Origin: FEN-299 sp963717945
GTDB lineage: Bacteria > Acidobacteriota > Vicinamibacteria > Vicinamibacterales > Fen-181
Length of the DNA stretch: 64,000 nt
NCBI GenBank assembly: GCA_963717945.1
Contig: CAVQXT010000007.1
Location: forward strand, 868,001 to 932,000
Direction of reading: 5' to 3'
Numbering within the stretch: position 1 is the first letter of the stretch; each line of letters begins with the position of its first letter. The translations under genes were made by a program, and so were the position numbers. A model generated the notes under the pieces. That model had not been told where the DNA came from. It saw only the letters and a program-made list of their open reading frames with translations, and ran no database searches. Positions 7,933-16,400 of the stretch are shown piece after piece.

Positions 7933-8083
7933 GAGAACCGATTCCTCAATCGTCAGAACCGATTCCTCATCGTGAGCACCGATTCCTCATCGTGAGTTCC
8001 GATTCCTCATCGTCAGTTCCGATTCCTCATCGTCAGAACCGATTCCTCTGCGTCAGTCCCGATTCCTCATCGTCAGAACCGAT
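7933..8083. repeat. 20-bp tandem repeat, about 7.5 copies
   Basis: The unit GAACCGATTCCTCATCGTCA is repeated head to tail with one to three changes per copy and one copy of 21 bp. There are no spacers, so it is not a CRISPR array. It fills the space between the 3' ends of two converging genes and stops at the acyl-CoA dehydrogenase stop codon. Confidence 0.9.
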
Positions 8084-9249
8084 TACCCCAGTAGCAGCTT
8101 CGCGATCGTCTGGAGCTGCATGTTCGACGTGCCCTCGTAGATCTGGCCGATCTTGGCGTCGCGGAACAGCTTCTCGACCGGGTAGTCCTTGACGTAGCCG
8201 TAGCCGCCGTAGAGCTGCACGGCCAGCGACGTGACGTGCTCGGCCACCTGGGACGAGAACAGCTTGCACATCGCCGCCTCCTGGAGGAACGGCTTGCCCG
8301 CGTCGCGCAGCCGCGCCGCGTTGTACACCATCAGCCGCGCCCCCTCGAGCTCGGTCGCCGCCTGCGCCAGCTGGAACTGGACCGCCTGGAAGTCGGAGAT
8401 CGCCTTGCCGAACTGCTTCCGCTCCTTCGTATACGCCACGGCGTGCGCCAGCGCTCCCCGGGCGAGGCCGATCATCTGGGCGCCGATGCCGATCCGCCCC
8501 TCGTTGAGCGTCTCGATCGCCACCTTGTAGCCCTTGCCCACCTCGCCCAGCACCTGGTCGCCCGCCACCACGCAGTCCTCGAACAGCAGTTCGCAGGTGC
8601 TGCTCGCGCGGATGCCGAGCTTGTCTTCCTTCTTGCCGACGGTGAACCCGGGCGCGCCGCGCTCGAGGATGAACGCCGTGATGCCGCGGTAGCCGGCCTC
8701 CGGGTTGACGTTGGCGAAGACGATGAAGAAGTCGGCCTCGTTGCCGTTGGTGATCCAGAGCTTGCGCCCGTTGATGACGAAGCCGCCGTCCCGCGCGACG
8801 GCCCGCGTCGTCATCGCGAACGCGTCGCTCCCCGACGCGGCCTCCGACAGCGCGTAGGCGCCAACCGACTTGCTCGCCAGCGCCGGCAGCCAGCGGCGTT
8901 TCAACTCCTCGGTGCCCCAGCGCATCAGGGCGTTGACGACGAGCGTGTTCTGCACGTCGACCAGGACGCCGATGGAGGGATCCACCTGCGAGAGCGCCTC
9001 GACGGCCAGCACGGAATGGAAGAAGCTCGCGCCCGCCCCGCCGAACGCCTCGGGAACCTCGATGCCCATCACCCCAAGCGCGAACAGCTCGTCGAGCAGC
9101 GTGCGCGGCACCTTGGCGTGCTCGTCCATCTCGCGGACGAGCGGGCGGATGCGCTGGTCGGCAAACTCCAGGACGCTCGCGTAGAAGAGCTGTTCGTCTT
9201 CGGCGAGCACGGTGAGCGGAACGCCGGTCTCGGTCGAGGGGTGGGCCAC
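8083..9249 (-). CDS. Acyl-CoA dehydrogenase
   Basis: An FAD enzyme that forms the alpha-beta double bond of acyl-CoA and passes electrons to ETF. All 388 residues match the family. FAD-binding segments are YALSEAASGSDAF and WITNGNEADFFIVFANV. The arginine segment is RKQFGKAISDFQAVQFQLA. The catalytic Glu is in QIYEGTSNMQ near residue 370, the position used by short-chain and short/branched-chain enzymes. Resemblance to the 2-methylbutyryl/short-chain group (VDPSIGVLVDVQNTLV) fits branched amino-acid breakdown, but the exact substrate is inference. It stands alone, divergent from the VWFA gene. Confidence 0.93.
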   Translation of the reverse strand: MAHPSTETGVPLTVLAEDEQLFYASVLEFADQRIRPLVREMDEHAKVPRTLLDELFALGVMGIEVPEAFGGAGASFFHSVLAVEALSQVDPSIGVLVDVQNTLVVNALMRWGTEELKRRWLPALASKSVGAYALSEAASGSDAFAMTTRAVARDGGFVINGRKLWITNGNEADFFIVFANVNPEAGYRGITAFILERGAPGFTVGKKEDKLGIRASSTCELLFEDCVVAGDQVLGEVGKGYKVAIETLNEGRIGIGAQMIGLARGALAHAVAYTKERKQFGKAISDFQAVQFQLAQAATELEGARLMVYNAARLRDAGKPFLQEAAMCKLFSSQVAEHVTSLAVQLYGGYGYVKDYPVEKLFRDAKIGQIYEGTSNMQLQTIAKLLLG

Positions 9250-9301
9250 GGGCTTGTCTCCTGTTGAGAAAGCACGATGTTATCATCAATGCGGACCTCC
9301 T

Positions 9302-11359
9302 ATGCGCGTCCCTGGATCCCTGGCGCTCGTCGTCGCCGTCGGCGCCCTGGCCGCGCTCCCGCTCGCGCAGGCCCCGCCCCAGGCCCCGCCGCCGTCCCAG
9401 GTCCCGACCTTCCGCACCGGGGTGAACTTCGTCCGCGTGGACGTGATCGTGTCGGACCGGCGGGGCCAGGCGATCACCGACCTGACCGGGTCCGACTTCG
9501 ACGTCAGCGAGGACGGCAAGCCCCAGAAGATCGAGACGTTCAAGCTGGTCACCGTGGACGGCGTCCCGAAGCCGGACGACCCCGAGCCGCGCCAGATCCG
9601 CACCGAGTACGACGAGGAGTCCGAGGCGGCGCGCGACGACGTCCGGCTGTTTGTGATCTTCCTGGACGACTACCACGTGCGGCGCAGCTCGGCGATGGCC
9701 ATCCGGTCCACCCTGGCGGCCTTCGTCCAGAAGCAGCTGGGGCCGGCCGACCTGTGCGGGATCATGCTCCCGGAGATGCCGGTCAGCACCGTCCTGCTCG
9801 GGCGCAACCAGCAGGCGCTGCTCTCGGCCCTCCAGCACTTCGAGGGGCGCAAGTACGACTACCAGCCGCGCTACCCGTTTGAAGAGCAGTTCGCGATGTA
9901 CCCGGCGGCCACCGTCGAGCAGATCCGGAATCAAATCAGCCTCTCGGCGCTCGAGTCGCTCGTCACGCACCTCGGGTCGCTGCGCGAGGGGCGGAAGGCG
10001 GTCATCCTCGTCAGCGAGGGATATACCGGGGTGCTGCCCGCGCAGCTGAACGACCCGATTTCCTCGATGCCAGGCATCGGGAACCCCGCGCGGGGCGCGC
10101 AGGGCCTGGAGTCGGTTGACGACCGGACGGCGTTCTTCGCGAACATCGACGTCCAGCAGATGCTGCGCCCGGTGTACGACGCCGCCAACCGGAACAACAC
10201 GGCGATCTACGCCGTCGACCCACGCGGCCTGGCGACCGGAGAGTTCGGATTGACCGACGGCGTCGGGCAGCAGACCGACCGGCAGCTTCTCCAGTCGACG
10301 ATGCAGTCGCTGCGGACGCTGGCGGAGGAGACCGACGGGCGCGCCATCGTCAACCGGAACGATCTCGACGCCGGACTGAAGCAGGTTATCCGCGATTCGA
10401 GCGCCTATTACCTGCTCGGCTACAACACGAGCAACACGACGGCGGACGGCAAGTTCCACGAGATCAAGGTCCGGGTCAGGCGGCCCGGCGTGCAGGTCCG
10501 GGCGCGGAGGGGGTACTGGGCGCTGACGAAAGAGGAGATGGCGCGGGCGCTCGCCCCGCCGCCCCCGGCGGTGCCGGCCTCGGTCAACAAGGCGTTGGGG
10601 TCGATCGCCGAGCCGCGACAGGGACGTTACATACGCGAGTGGATCGGGACGGGGAAGGGCGAAGGCGGCCGGACGCGCGTGACGTTTGTGTGGGACCCGC
10701 TGCCGCCGGTGCCCGGCCTCGAGCGCGGCCGGCGGCTGGGCGTGGTCCTGCAGGCGGAGCGCGGCACGCGCGTCTTCTACAGCGGGCCGGTCGGCGACCC
10801 GCCGCCGGCCGGTGAGGCGGCGGCCAGCTCCCCCGCCGCGCCGGACCAGCCGATGCCCGCCCCCGCGCCGGCCTCCGTGACGTTCGAGGCCGAGCCCGGG
10901 CCGATCCGGGTCCGGATCACGGTCAAAGGCGAGGGGGGGGAGACGCTCGACCGCGAGCTTCGCGACCTCGCCGTGCCGGACCTGACACAGGTCCGGGTGG
11001 CGCTCTCGACGCCAGCCGTGTACCGCACTGCCAACGCCCGGGAGTTCCAGGCTTTGATGGCGAGCGCCTCGCCCGTGCCGACGCCCGCGCGCGAGTTCAG
11101 GCGCACCGAGCGCCTGGTGGTCCGTTTCGAGGTCTACGCGCCCGGCACCGAGGCGCCTGCCGTCTCGGCGCGCGTGCTGAACCGGATGGGGAAGGGGATG
11201 GCGGATCTGCCCGTGAAGGCCCCGCAGCCGCCATCGCGGTTCTACCAGCTCGACCTGCCGCTGGCGGGATTTGCGACGGGCGAGTACCTCATCGAAGTCA
11301 AGGCAACCGGCCCCGGTGGGGATGTGGTCGAACTGGTGCCGCTCAAGGTCACGAGCTAA
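9302..11359 (+). CDS. Secreted VWFA-related domain protein (acidobacterial family)
   Basis: A 685-residue exported protein. The signal peptide is MRVPGSLALVVAVGALAALP ending near Ala-Gln-Ala. The family's opening segment follows: FRTGVNFVRVDVIVSDRRGQ, then ITDLTGSDFDVSEDGKPQKI. The von Willebrand A-like domain starts at LFVIFLDDYHVRRSSAMAIR and includes KAVILVSEGYTG, then YYLLGYNTSNTTADGKFHEI. The C-terminal third is Pro/Ala-rich with beta-strand repeats. This architecture is almost confined to acidobacteria, where it occurs in many copies; its role is unknown. The start at 9302 is preferred over upstream in-frame codons because it yields the signal peptide. Confidence 0.85.
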   Translation: MRVPGSLALVVAVGALAALPLAQAPPQAPPPSQVPTFRTGVNFVRVDVIVSDRRGQAITDLTGSDFDVSEDGKPQKIETFKLVTVDGVPKPDDPEPRQIRTEYDEESEAARDDVRLFVIFLDDYHVRRSSAMAIRSTLAAFVQKQLGPADLCGIMLPEMPVSTVLLGRNQQALLSALQHFEGRKYDYQPRYPFEEQFAMYPAATVEQIRNQISLSALESLVTHLGSLREGRKAVILVSEGYTGVLPAQLNDPISSMPGIGNPARGAQGLESVDDRTAFFANIDVQQMLRPVYDAANRNNTAIYAVDPRGLATGEFGLTDGVGQQTDRQLLQSTMQSLRTLAEETDGRAIVNRNDLDAGLKQVIRDSSAYYLLGYNTSNTTADGKFHEIKVRVRRPGVQVRARRGYWALTKEEMARALAPPPPAVPASVNKALGSIAEPRQGRYIREWIGTGKGEGGRTRVTFVWDPLPPVPGLERGRRLGVVLQAERGTRVFYSGPVGDPPPAGEAAASSPAAPDQPMPAPAPASVTFEAEPGPIRVRITVKGEGGETLDRELRDLAVPDLTQVRVALSTPAVYRTANAREFQALMASASPVPTPAREFRRTERLVVRFEVYAPGTEAPAVSARVLNRMGKGMADLPVKAPQPPSRFYQLDLPLAGFATGEYLIEVKATGPGGDVVELVPLKVTS

Positions 11360-11392
11360 GGGCTCAAGGCTCAGGGCTCCGGGCCGCGTGGT

Positions 11393-11737
11393 TCACCGCC
11401 AGCGCTCTTCCTGTTTCTCGAACTTCTTCAAGTCCTCGCCGAGCGCCTTGAGGCGCGCGGTCCAGAACCGCTGATAGGCGTCGAGCCAGCGCCCGATTTC
11501 GCGCAGCGGTTCGGCATTCAGGCGGTAGACGCGCCAGCGGCCGGCGCGGCGCGCGGTGACCAGGCCGGCGCGCTTGAGGATGGCGAGCTGCTGCGACACG
11601 GCGGGCAGACTCATGTCGAAGGACTCGGCGAGGCGATGGACGGTTTGTTCGCGGTTGCTCAGTTTGTCGAGCAGGGTACGCCGCACCGGACTGGCGATCG
11701 CCTGGAAGACATCGTCGTGGGCGAGAGGTCGAGCCAT
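11393..11737 (-). CDS. ArsR-family transcriptional regulator
   Basis: A 114-residue winged helix-turn-helix repressor: DVFQAIASPVRRTLLDKLSN, then MSLPAVSQQLAILKRAGLVT (recognition helix) and RRAGRWRVYRLNAEPLREI (wing). There is no Cys pair in the recognition helix, so it is not a classical arsenic/metal sensor. It resembles the SdpR-like group that often controls a neighbouring gene. It diverges from gdhA across an AT-rich 120-nt gap, so gdhA or itself are the natural targets. Confidence 0.88.
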   Translation of the reverse strand: MARPLAHDDVFQAIASPVRRTLLDKLSNREQTVHRLAESFDMSLPAVSQQLAILKRAGLVTARRAGRWRVYRLNAEPLREIGRWLDAYQRFWTARLKALGEDLKKFEKQEERWR

Positions 11738-11860
11738 ATCTACTCAGATTATATATAAGTAAAACATGAAATCACCATAGACGCCCCTCGTAACCCTTTG
11801 ATACAACTTACTTCCGTCGGCCCCCTGAACGGTAGTCGTCTTCTTCCAAGGAGGATCGGA

Positions 11861-13226
11861 ATGGCGTCGAACTACGTGAAGGACCTGCTGGCGGAAGTCA
11901 AGGCCAAGAACCCGGCGGAGCCGGAGTTCCATCAGGCTGTCACCGAAGTCCTCGATTCGCTGGACCTCGTGCTGCAGCGCCGCCCGGAATACCGCAAGAA
12001 CAAGATCATGGAGCGGATCCTCGAGCCGGAACGCGTGTTCATGTTCCGGGTGCCCTGGCTTGACGACCAGGGCAACGTCCAGGTGAACCGCGGGTTCCGC
12101 ATCCAGATGAACAGCGCGATCGGACCCTACAAGGGCGGCCTCCGCTTCCATCCGTCGGTCAACCTCGGCATCCTCAAGTTCCTGGCGTTCGAGCAGGTGT
12201 TCAAGAACTCGCTGACCACGCTGCCGATGGGCGGCGGCAAGGGCGGGTCCGACTTCGACCCCAAGGGCAAGAGCGACATGGAAGTCATGAAGTTCTGCCA
12301 GAGCTTCATGAGCGAGCTGTTCCGCCACATCGGGGCGAACACCGACGTGCCGGCCGGCGACATCGGCGTCGGCGGTCGCGAGATCGGCTTCCTGTTCGGG
12401 CAGTACAAGCGCCTTCGCAACGAGTTCACCGGCGTGCTTGACCGGCAAGGGGCTCAACTGGGGCGGTTCGCTGGTCCGTCCGGAGGCGACCGGCTACGGC
12501 GCCACCTACTTCGCGGCCGAGATGCTGAAGACCCGCAACGAGACGCTGGAAGGCAAGACCTGCCTCGTGTCGGGCAGCGGCAACGTCGCGCAGTACACCG
12601 TCGAGAAGATCACGCAGCTCGGCGGCCGCGCCGTCACGCTGTCGGATTCGGGCGGCTACATCTACGACGAGAACGGGATCGACGCCGAGAAGCTGGCGTT
12701 CGTGATGGACCTCAAGAACGTGCGCCGCGGCCGGATCAAGGAGTACGCGGACAAGTTCAAGGGCGTCGTCTACACGCCGATCGACCCGAAGCTCGACTAC
12801 AACCCGCTGTGGAACCACACGGCGCACTGCGCGTTCCCGAGCGCCACGCAGAACGAGATCAGCGGCAAGGATGCGCAGAACCTGGTGAAGAACGGCGTCT
12901 ACGTGGTGTCGGAAGGCGCGAACATGCCGACCACGCTCGCGGGCGTCAACGTCTTCCTCGAGCACAAGATTCTCTACGGGCCGGGCAAGGCGGCCAACGC
13001 GGGCGGCGTCGCCACTTCCGGTCTCGAGATGTCGCAGAACAGCCTGCGCCTCAGCTGGACGCGTGAAGAGGTCGACCAGCGGCTGCACGGGATCATGAAG
13101 GCGATCCACAAGGCCGCCTACGAGACGTCGATCGCGTTCGGGTGCCCGGGCAACTACGTCAACGGCGCCAACATCGCCGGCTTCCTCAAGGTCGCCGACG
13201 CGATGATGGACCAGGGGCTCGTCTAG
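11861..13226 (+). CDS. gdhA: Glutamate dehydrogenase (hexameric, NADP-type) with one frameshift
   Basis: Interconverts glutamate and 2-oxoglutarate plus ammonia. The first frame (11861-12438) carries GPYKGGLRFHPSVNLGILKF and the catalytic Lys in PMGGGKGGSDFDPKGKSD. The second frame (from about 12440 to the stop) carries WGGSLVRPEATGYGATYF, the Rossmann segment VSGSGNVAQYT and the family's C-terminus. Frames join at NEFTGVL / TGKGLNWGG, where one extra T at 12438-12439 explains the shift; without it the protein is about 454 residues, normal for the family. Sequence error is the simplest reading; a real null allele is possible. AAGGAGG lies 6 nt before the ATG. Confidence 0.88.
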
Positions 13227-13261
13227 GTTCCCCGTTTTCGGATTACAATCCTCTCTCGTAT

Positions 13262-13301
13262 CCGGCGGCGCGGGACGGCTTCCCGCGCCGCCGGCCTTTT
13301 T
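13262..13301 (+). terminator. Rho-independent terminator after gdhA
   Basis: A perfect 14-bp stem (13262-13275 with 13281-13294), loop of five bases and a run of five T at 13297-13301, 36 nt after the gdhA stop. Confidence 0.88.
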
Positions 13302-13326
13302 CGCACATCTCCCGCTCGCACCCGCC

Positions 13327-16299
13327 ATGATGCCCGTCAGTCCAGCCGACGCCGGCGCGACGCTGTCCGGCCGCTTTCGCGGCTTCCAGGACCTCGCGCA
13401 GCACCGCATCGAGAACATCCTGCTCGTCAGCAGCCTGTACGACTCGTTCATCCTGGCCGAGGACGGCCAGCTCGGCGAGCGGATTCTCAGCGAGTTCCTC
13501 GACCTGAGCTTCCGGCACAGCCCCGGCATCACCCGCGTCTCGTCGGGCGCCGAGGCGCTGGCGCTCGCCGCGGGGCAGGGCCGCTTCAACCTGATCATCA
13601 CCTCGATGCAGATCGGGGACATGGACGCGCTCACGCTGGCGCGCCAGGTCAAAGCGGCCGGCCTCGCCATCCCGGTCGTGCTGCTGGCCTACGACGCGCG
13701 GGAGCTCGCGCTCTTCCTCGAGCGCCACGACACCTCGGACCTCGAGCGCGTCTACCTCTGGCAGGGCGACGTGACGATCCTGCTCGCCATCGTCAAGGAG
13801 ATCGAGGACCGGCTGAACGTCGCCGACGACACGGCGCTGATGGGCGTGCAGGTCGTGATCGTCATCGAGGACAACGTCCGCTACTACTCGTCGTTCCTGC
13901 CGGTGATCTACACCGAGCTGATGCACCACTCCGAGCAGCTCGCGCCGGAGGGCGTGAACCTCTCGCACCGGCTGATGCGGATCCAGGCGCGGCCGAAGAT
14001 CCTGCTCTGCCAGACGTTCGAGGAGGCGTGGGCCCGGTTCTCCGCCTACCAGGAGAACGTGCTCGGCGTCATCTCGGACATCGCGTTCCCGATGGACGGC
14101 CGCGTGGAGCCCGAGGCGGGCGTGGCGTTCGCGCGCCGGGTCCGCGACGTCCACCCGGACGTGCCGGTGGCGCTGCAGTCGAGCGTTCCCGCCAACAAGG
14201 CGCTCGCCGAGTCGGTGGGCGCGGCGTTCCTGCTCAAGGAGTCGCCGGTGCTGCTGCAGCAGCTGCGGCGGTTCATGATCGACAACTTCGGGTTCGGCGA
14301 CTTCGTCTTCCGCCTGCCGGACGGGACCGAGGTCGGCCGCGCCTCCGATCTCCGCACGCTCGAGGCGCTGCTCGCGTCGGTGCCGGCCGAGAGCATCGCG
14401 TACCACTCCGAGCGCAACCACTTCTCCCGCTGGCTCAAGGCGCGCACGGAGTTCGCCGTCGCGCACTACATGCGGCCGCGCCAGCTGTCGGATTACCCGG
14501 ACCTCGAGTCGCTGCGGCGCGACCTGGTGGCGTCGATCCGGCGCTACCGCGAGCAGCGCGCCCGGGCGACGGTCGTCGACTTCGACCGGCACACCTTCGA
14601 CACGCGGAGCCAGTTCACGCGGATCGGCAGCGGGTCGCTCGGCGGCAAGGCGCGCGGGCTGGCGTTCGTGAACCTGCTGCTCGACGAGTACAGCGTCAGG
14701 CGGCGATTCGCCGACGTCGAGATCGCGGTCCCTCCGTCAGTCGTCCTCGCCACCGACGCCTTCGACCGGTTCCTCGACGACAACGATCTGCGCAGCTTCG
14801 CCATCGAGTGCGACGACGACCGGGAGCTGGCCCGGCGCTTCCTCGCCGCGCCGCTGCCCGACGAGGTCGCGGGCGACCTGGCGTCGTACCTCGCCCTGAT
14901 CCGCTACCCGCTGGCGGTGCGCTCGTCGAGCCTGCTCGAGGACTCCCAGTACCAGCCGTTCGCCGGCATCTACGCGACCTACATGCTGCCGAACGACCAC
15001 GCCGACGCCGGCGTGCGGCTGGCGCACCTGCAGGCGGCGATCAAGCGGGTGTACGCCTCGACGTTCTCCAGGCACGCGAAGGCGTATCTCAAGGCCACGC
15101 CGTACCGGCTGGAGGAGGAGAAGATGGCGGTCATCCTCCAGCAGCTGGTGGGCAGCGCGCGCGGATCGCGCTTCTACCCGACGTTTGCGGGCGTGGCCCG
15201 GTCGCACAATTTCTACCCGGTGGCGCCGATGGCGGCATCCGACGGCGTGGCGGCGGTGGCGGTCGGCCTGGGGACGACGGTGGTGGACGGCGAGCCGTGC
15301 CTCCGGTTCTGCCCGCGCTACCCGAGGCACCTGCTGCAGTTCTCGTCCGTGAAGGTCGCGCTCAGGAACTCGCAGCGCCAGTTCCACGCCCTTCGGCTCG
15401 GGGAGCCCGGGGCGGAGTGGACGGGCGGCGACGGGCGCGTCCCCGTCTTCGGGCTCGAGGCGGCCGAGGCCGACGGCGCCCTGGACATGGTGGCCTCCAC
15501 CTACTCGCGCGAGAACGACGCGATCTACGACGGCCTCTCGCGCCAGGGCGTGCGGCTGGTCTCGTTCGCGCCGATCCTCAAGCACGCGATGTTCCCGCTG
15601 GCCGAGATCCTCATCGACCTGCTCGAGATCGGCGCGCGGGGCACCAGCGCCCCGGTCGAGGTCGAGTTCGCCGTCGACCTGCCGGCGTCGCCGGCCGAGC
15701 CCGCCACGTTCGGCTTCCTGCAGCTCCGCCCGCTGGCGCTCGCGCGGGAGTCCGCCGAGCTGGCCATCACCGACGAGGACCTGGCGTCGGCCGTCTGCCA
15801 CAGCGGCTCGGTGCTCGGCAACGGCCGGCTCGACACGATTCGCGATCTCGTCGTGGTCGACTTCCACCGCTTCGAGCGCGCGCGCAGCCAGGACGTCGCG
15901 CAGGACGTCGCGCGGTTCAACCGGCGGCTCGCCGGCGACCGCCTGCCCTACGTGCTCATCGGCGTCGGGCGGTGGGGATCGAGCGAGCCGCTGCTCGGCA
16001 TCCCGGTGACGTGGGATCAGATTGCCGGCGCGCGCGCCATCGTCGAGGCCGGCTTCCGGGACTTCACCGTCAGTCCCTCGCAGGGCACGCACTTCTTCCA
16101 GAACCTGACGTCATCCGACGTGGGCTACTTCACGGTGAACCCGGATGCCGGCGAGGGGTTCGTCGACTGGGCGTGGCTCGCGGCGCAGCCCGCGGTCGAG
16201 GAAGCGGCGTGCGTCCGACACCTGCGCTTCGACCGCCCGCTGGTCGTGAAGATGAACGGGAAGACGAACCGCGGAGTCATCTTGAAACCGAACCACTAG
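13327..16299 (+). CDS. REC-REC-ATP-grasp (PEP/pyruvate-binding domain) protein
   Basis: A 990-residue cytoplasmic protein. Two receiver-like regions come first: residues 30-155 (NILLVSSLYDSFILAEDGQL; NLIITSMQIGDMDALTLA) and 175-330 (VVIVIEDNVRYYSSFLPVIY; VLGVISDIAFPMDGRVEPE). From about 430 onward comes an ATP-grasp domain like the N-terminus of PEP synthase: RIGSGSLGGKARGLAFVN, LAVRSSSLLEDSQYQPFAG, VGVGRWGSSEPLLGIPVTW. The phosphohistidine swivel domain and the PEP-binding barrel of true PEP synthase or PPDK are missing. It may phosphorylate or sense something in response to a kinase, but no substrate can be named. It starts 26 nt after the gdhA terminator. Confidence 0.72.
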   Translation: MMPVSPADAGATLSGRFRGFQDLAQHRIENILLVSSLYDSFILAEDGQLGERILSEFLDLSFRHSPGITRVSSGAEALALAAGQGRFNLIITSMQIGDMDALTLARQVKAAGLAIPVVLLAYDARELALFLERHDTSDLERVYLWQGDVTILLAIVKEIEDRLNVADDTALMGVQVVIVIEDNVRYYSSFLPVIYTELMHHSEQLAPEGVNLSHRLMRIQARPKILLCQTFEEAWARFSAYQENVLGVISDIAFPMDGRVEPEAGVAFARRVRDVHPDVPVALQSSVPANKALAESVGAAFLLKESPVLLQQLRRFMIDNFGFGDFVFRLPDGTEVGRASDLRTLEALLASVPAESIAYHSERNHFSRWLKARTEFAVAHYMRPRQLSDYPDLESLRRDLVASIRRYREQRARATVVDFDRHTFDTRSQFTRIGSGSLGGKARGLAFVNLLLDEYSVRRRFADVEIAVPPSVVLATDAFDRFLDDNDLRSFAIECDDDRELARRFLAAPLPDEVAGDLASYLALIRYPLAVRSSSLLEDSQYQPFAGIYATYMLPNDHADAGVRLAHLQAAIKRVYASTFSRHAKAYLKATPYRLEEEKMAVILQQLVGSARGSRFYPTFAGVARSHNFYPVAPMAASDGVAAVAVGLGTTVVDGEPCLRFCPRYPRHLLQFSSVKVALRNSQRQFHALRLGEPGAEWTGGDGRVPVFGLEAAEADGALDMVASTYSRENDAIYDGLSRQGVRLVSFAPILKHAMFPLAEILIDLLEIGARGTSAPVEVEFAVDLPASPAEPATFGFLQLRPLALARESAELAITDEDLASAVCHSGSVLGNGRLDTIRDLVVVDFHRFERARSQDVAQDVARFNRRLAGDRLPYVLIGVGRWGSSEPLLGIPVTWDQIAGARAIVEAGFRDFTVSPSQGTHFFQNLTSSDVGYFTVNPDAGEGFVDWAWLAAQPAVEEAACVRHLRFDRPLVVKMNGKTNRGVILKPNH

Positions 16300-16310
16300 A
16301 CCAGACACGT

Positions 16311-16385
16311 GTAGTGGCTAGTGGCCAGTGGCCGGTCCGTCACGCGTGACACACTGGCCACTGACAACTGGAAACTGACCACTAC
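16311..16385. repeat. R2 repeat element
   Basis: AGTGGCCAGTGGCC units, a GTCACGCGTGAC centre and complementary ACTGGCCACTGAC units, between converging genes. Confidence 0.8.
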
Positions 16386-16400
16386 TCCGGTTCGGCGACG

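Noticed and set aside
7933..8083. Possible CRISPR array
   Set aside because: The repeats are directly joined with no spacers, and no cas genes are near.
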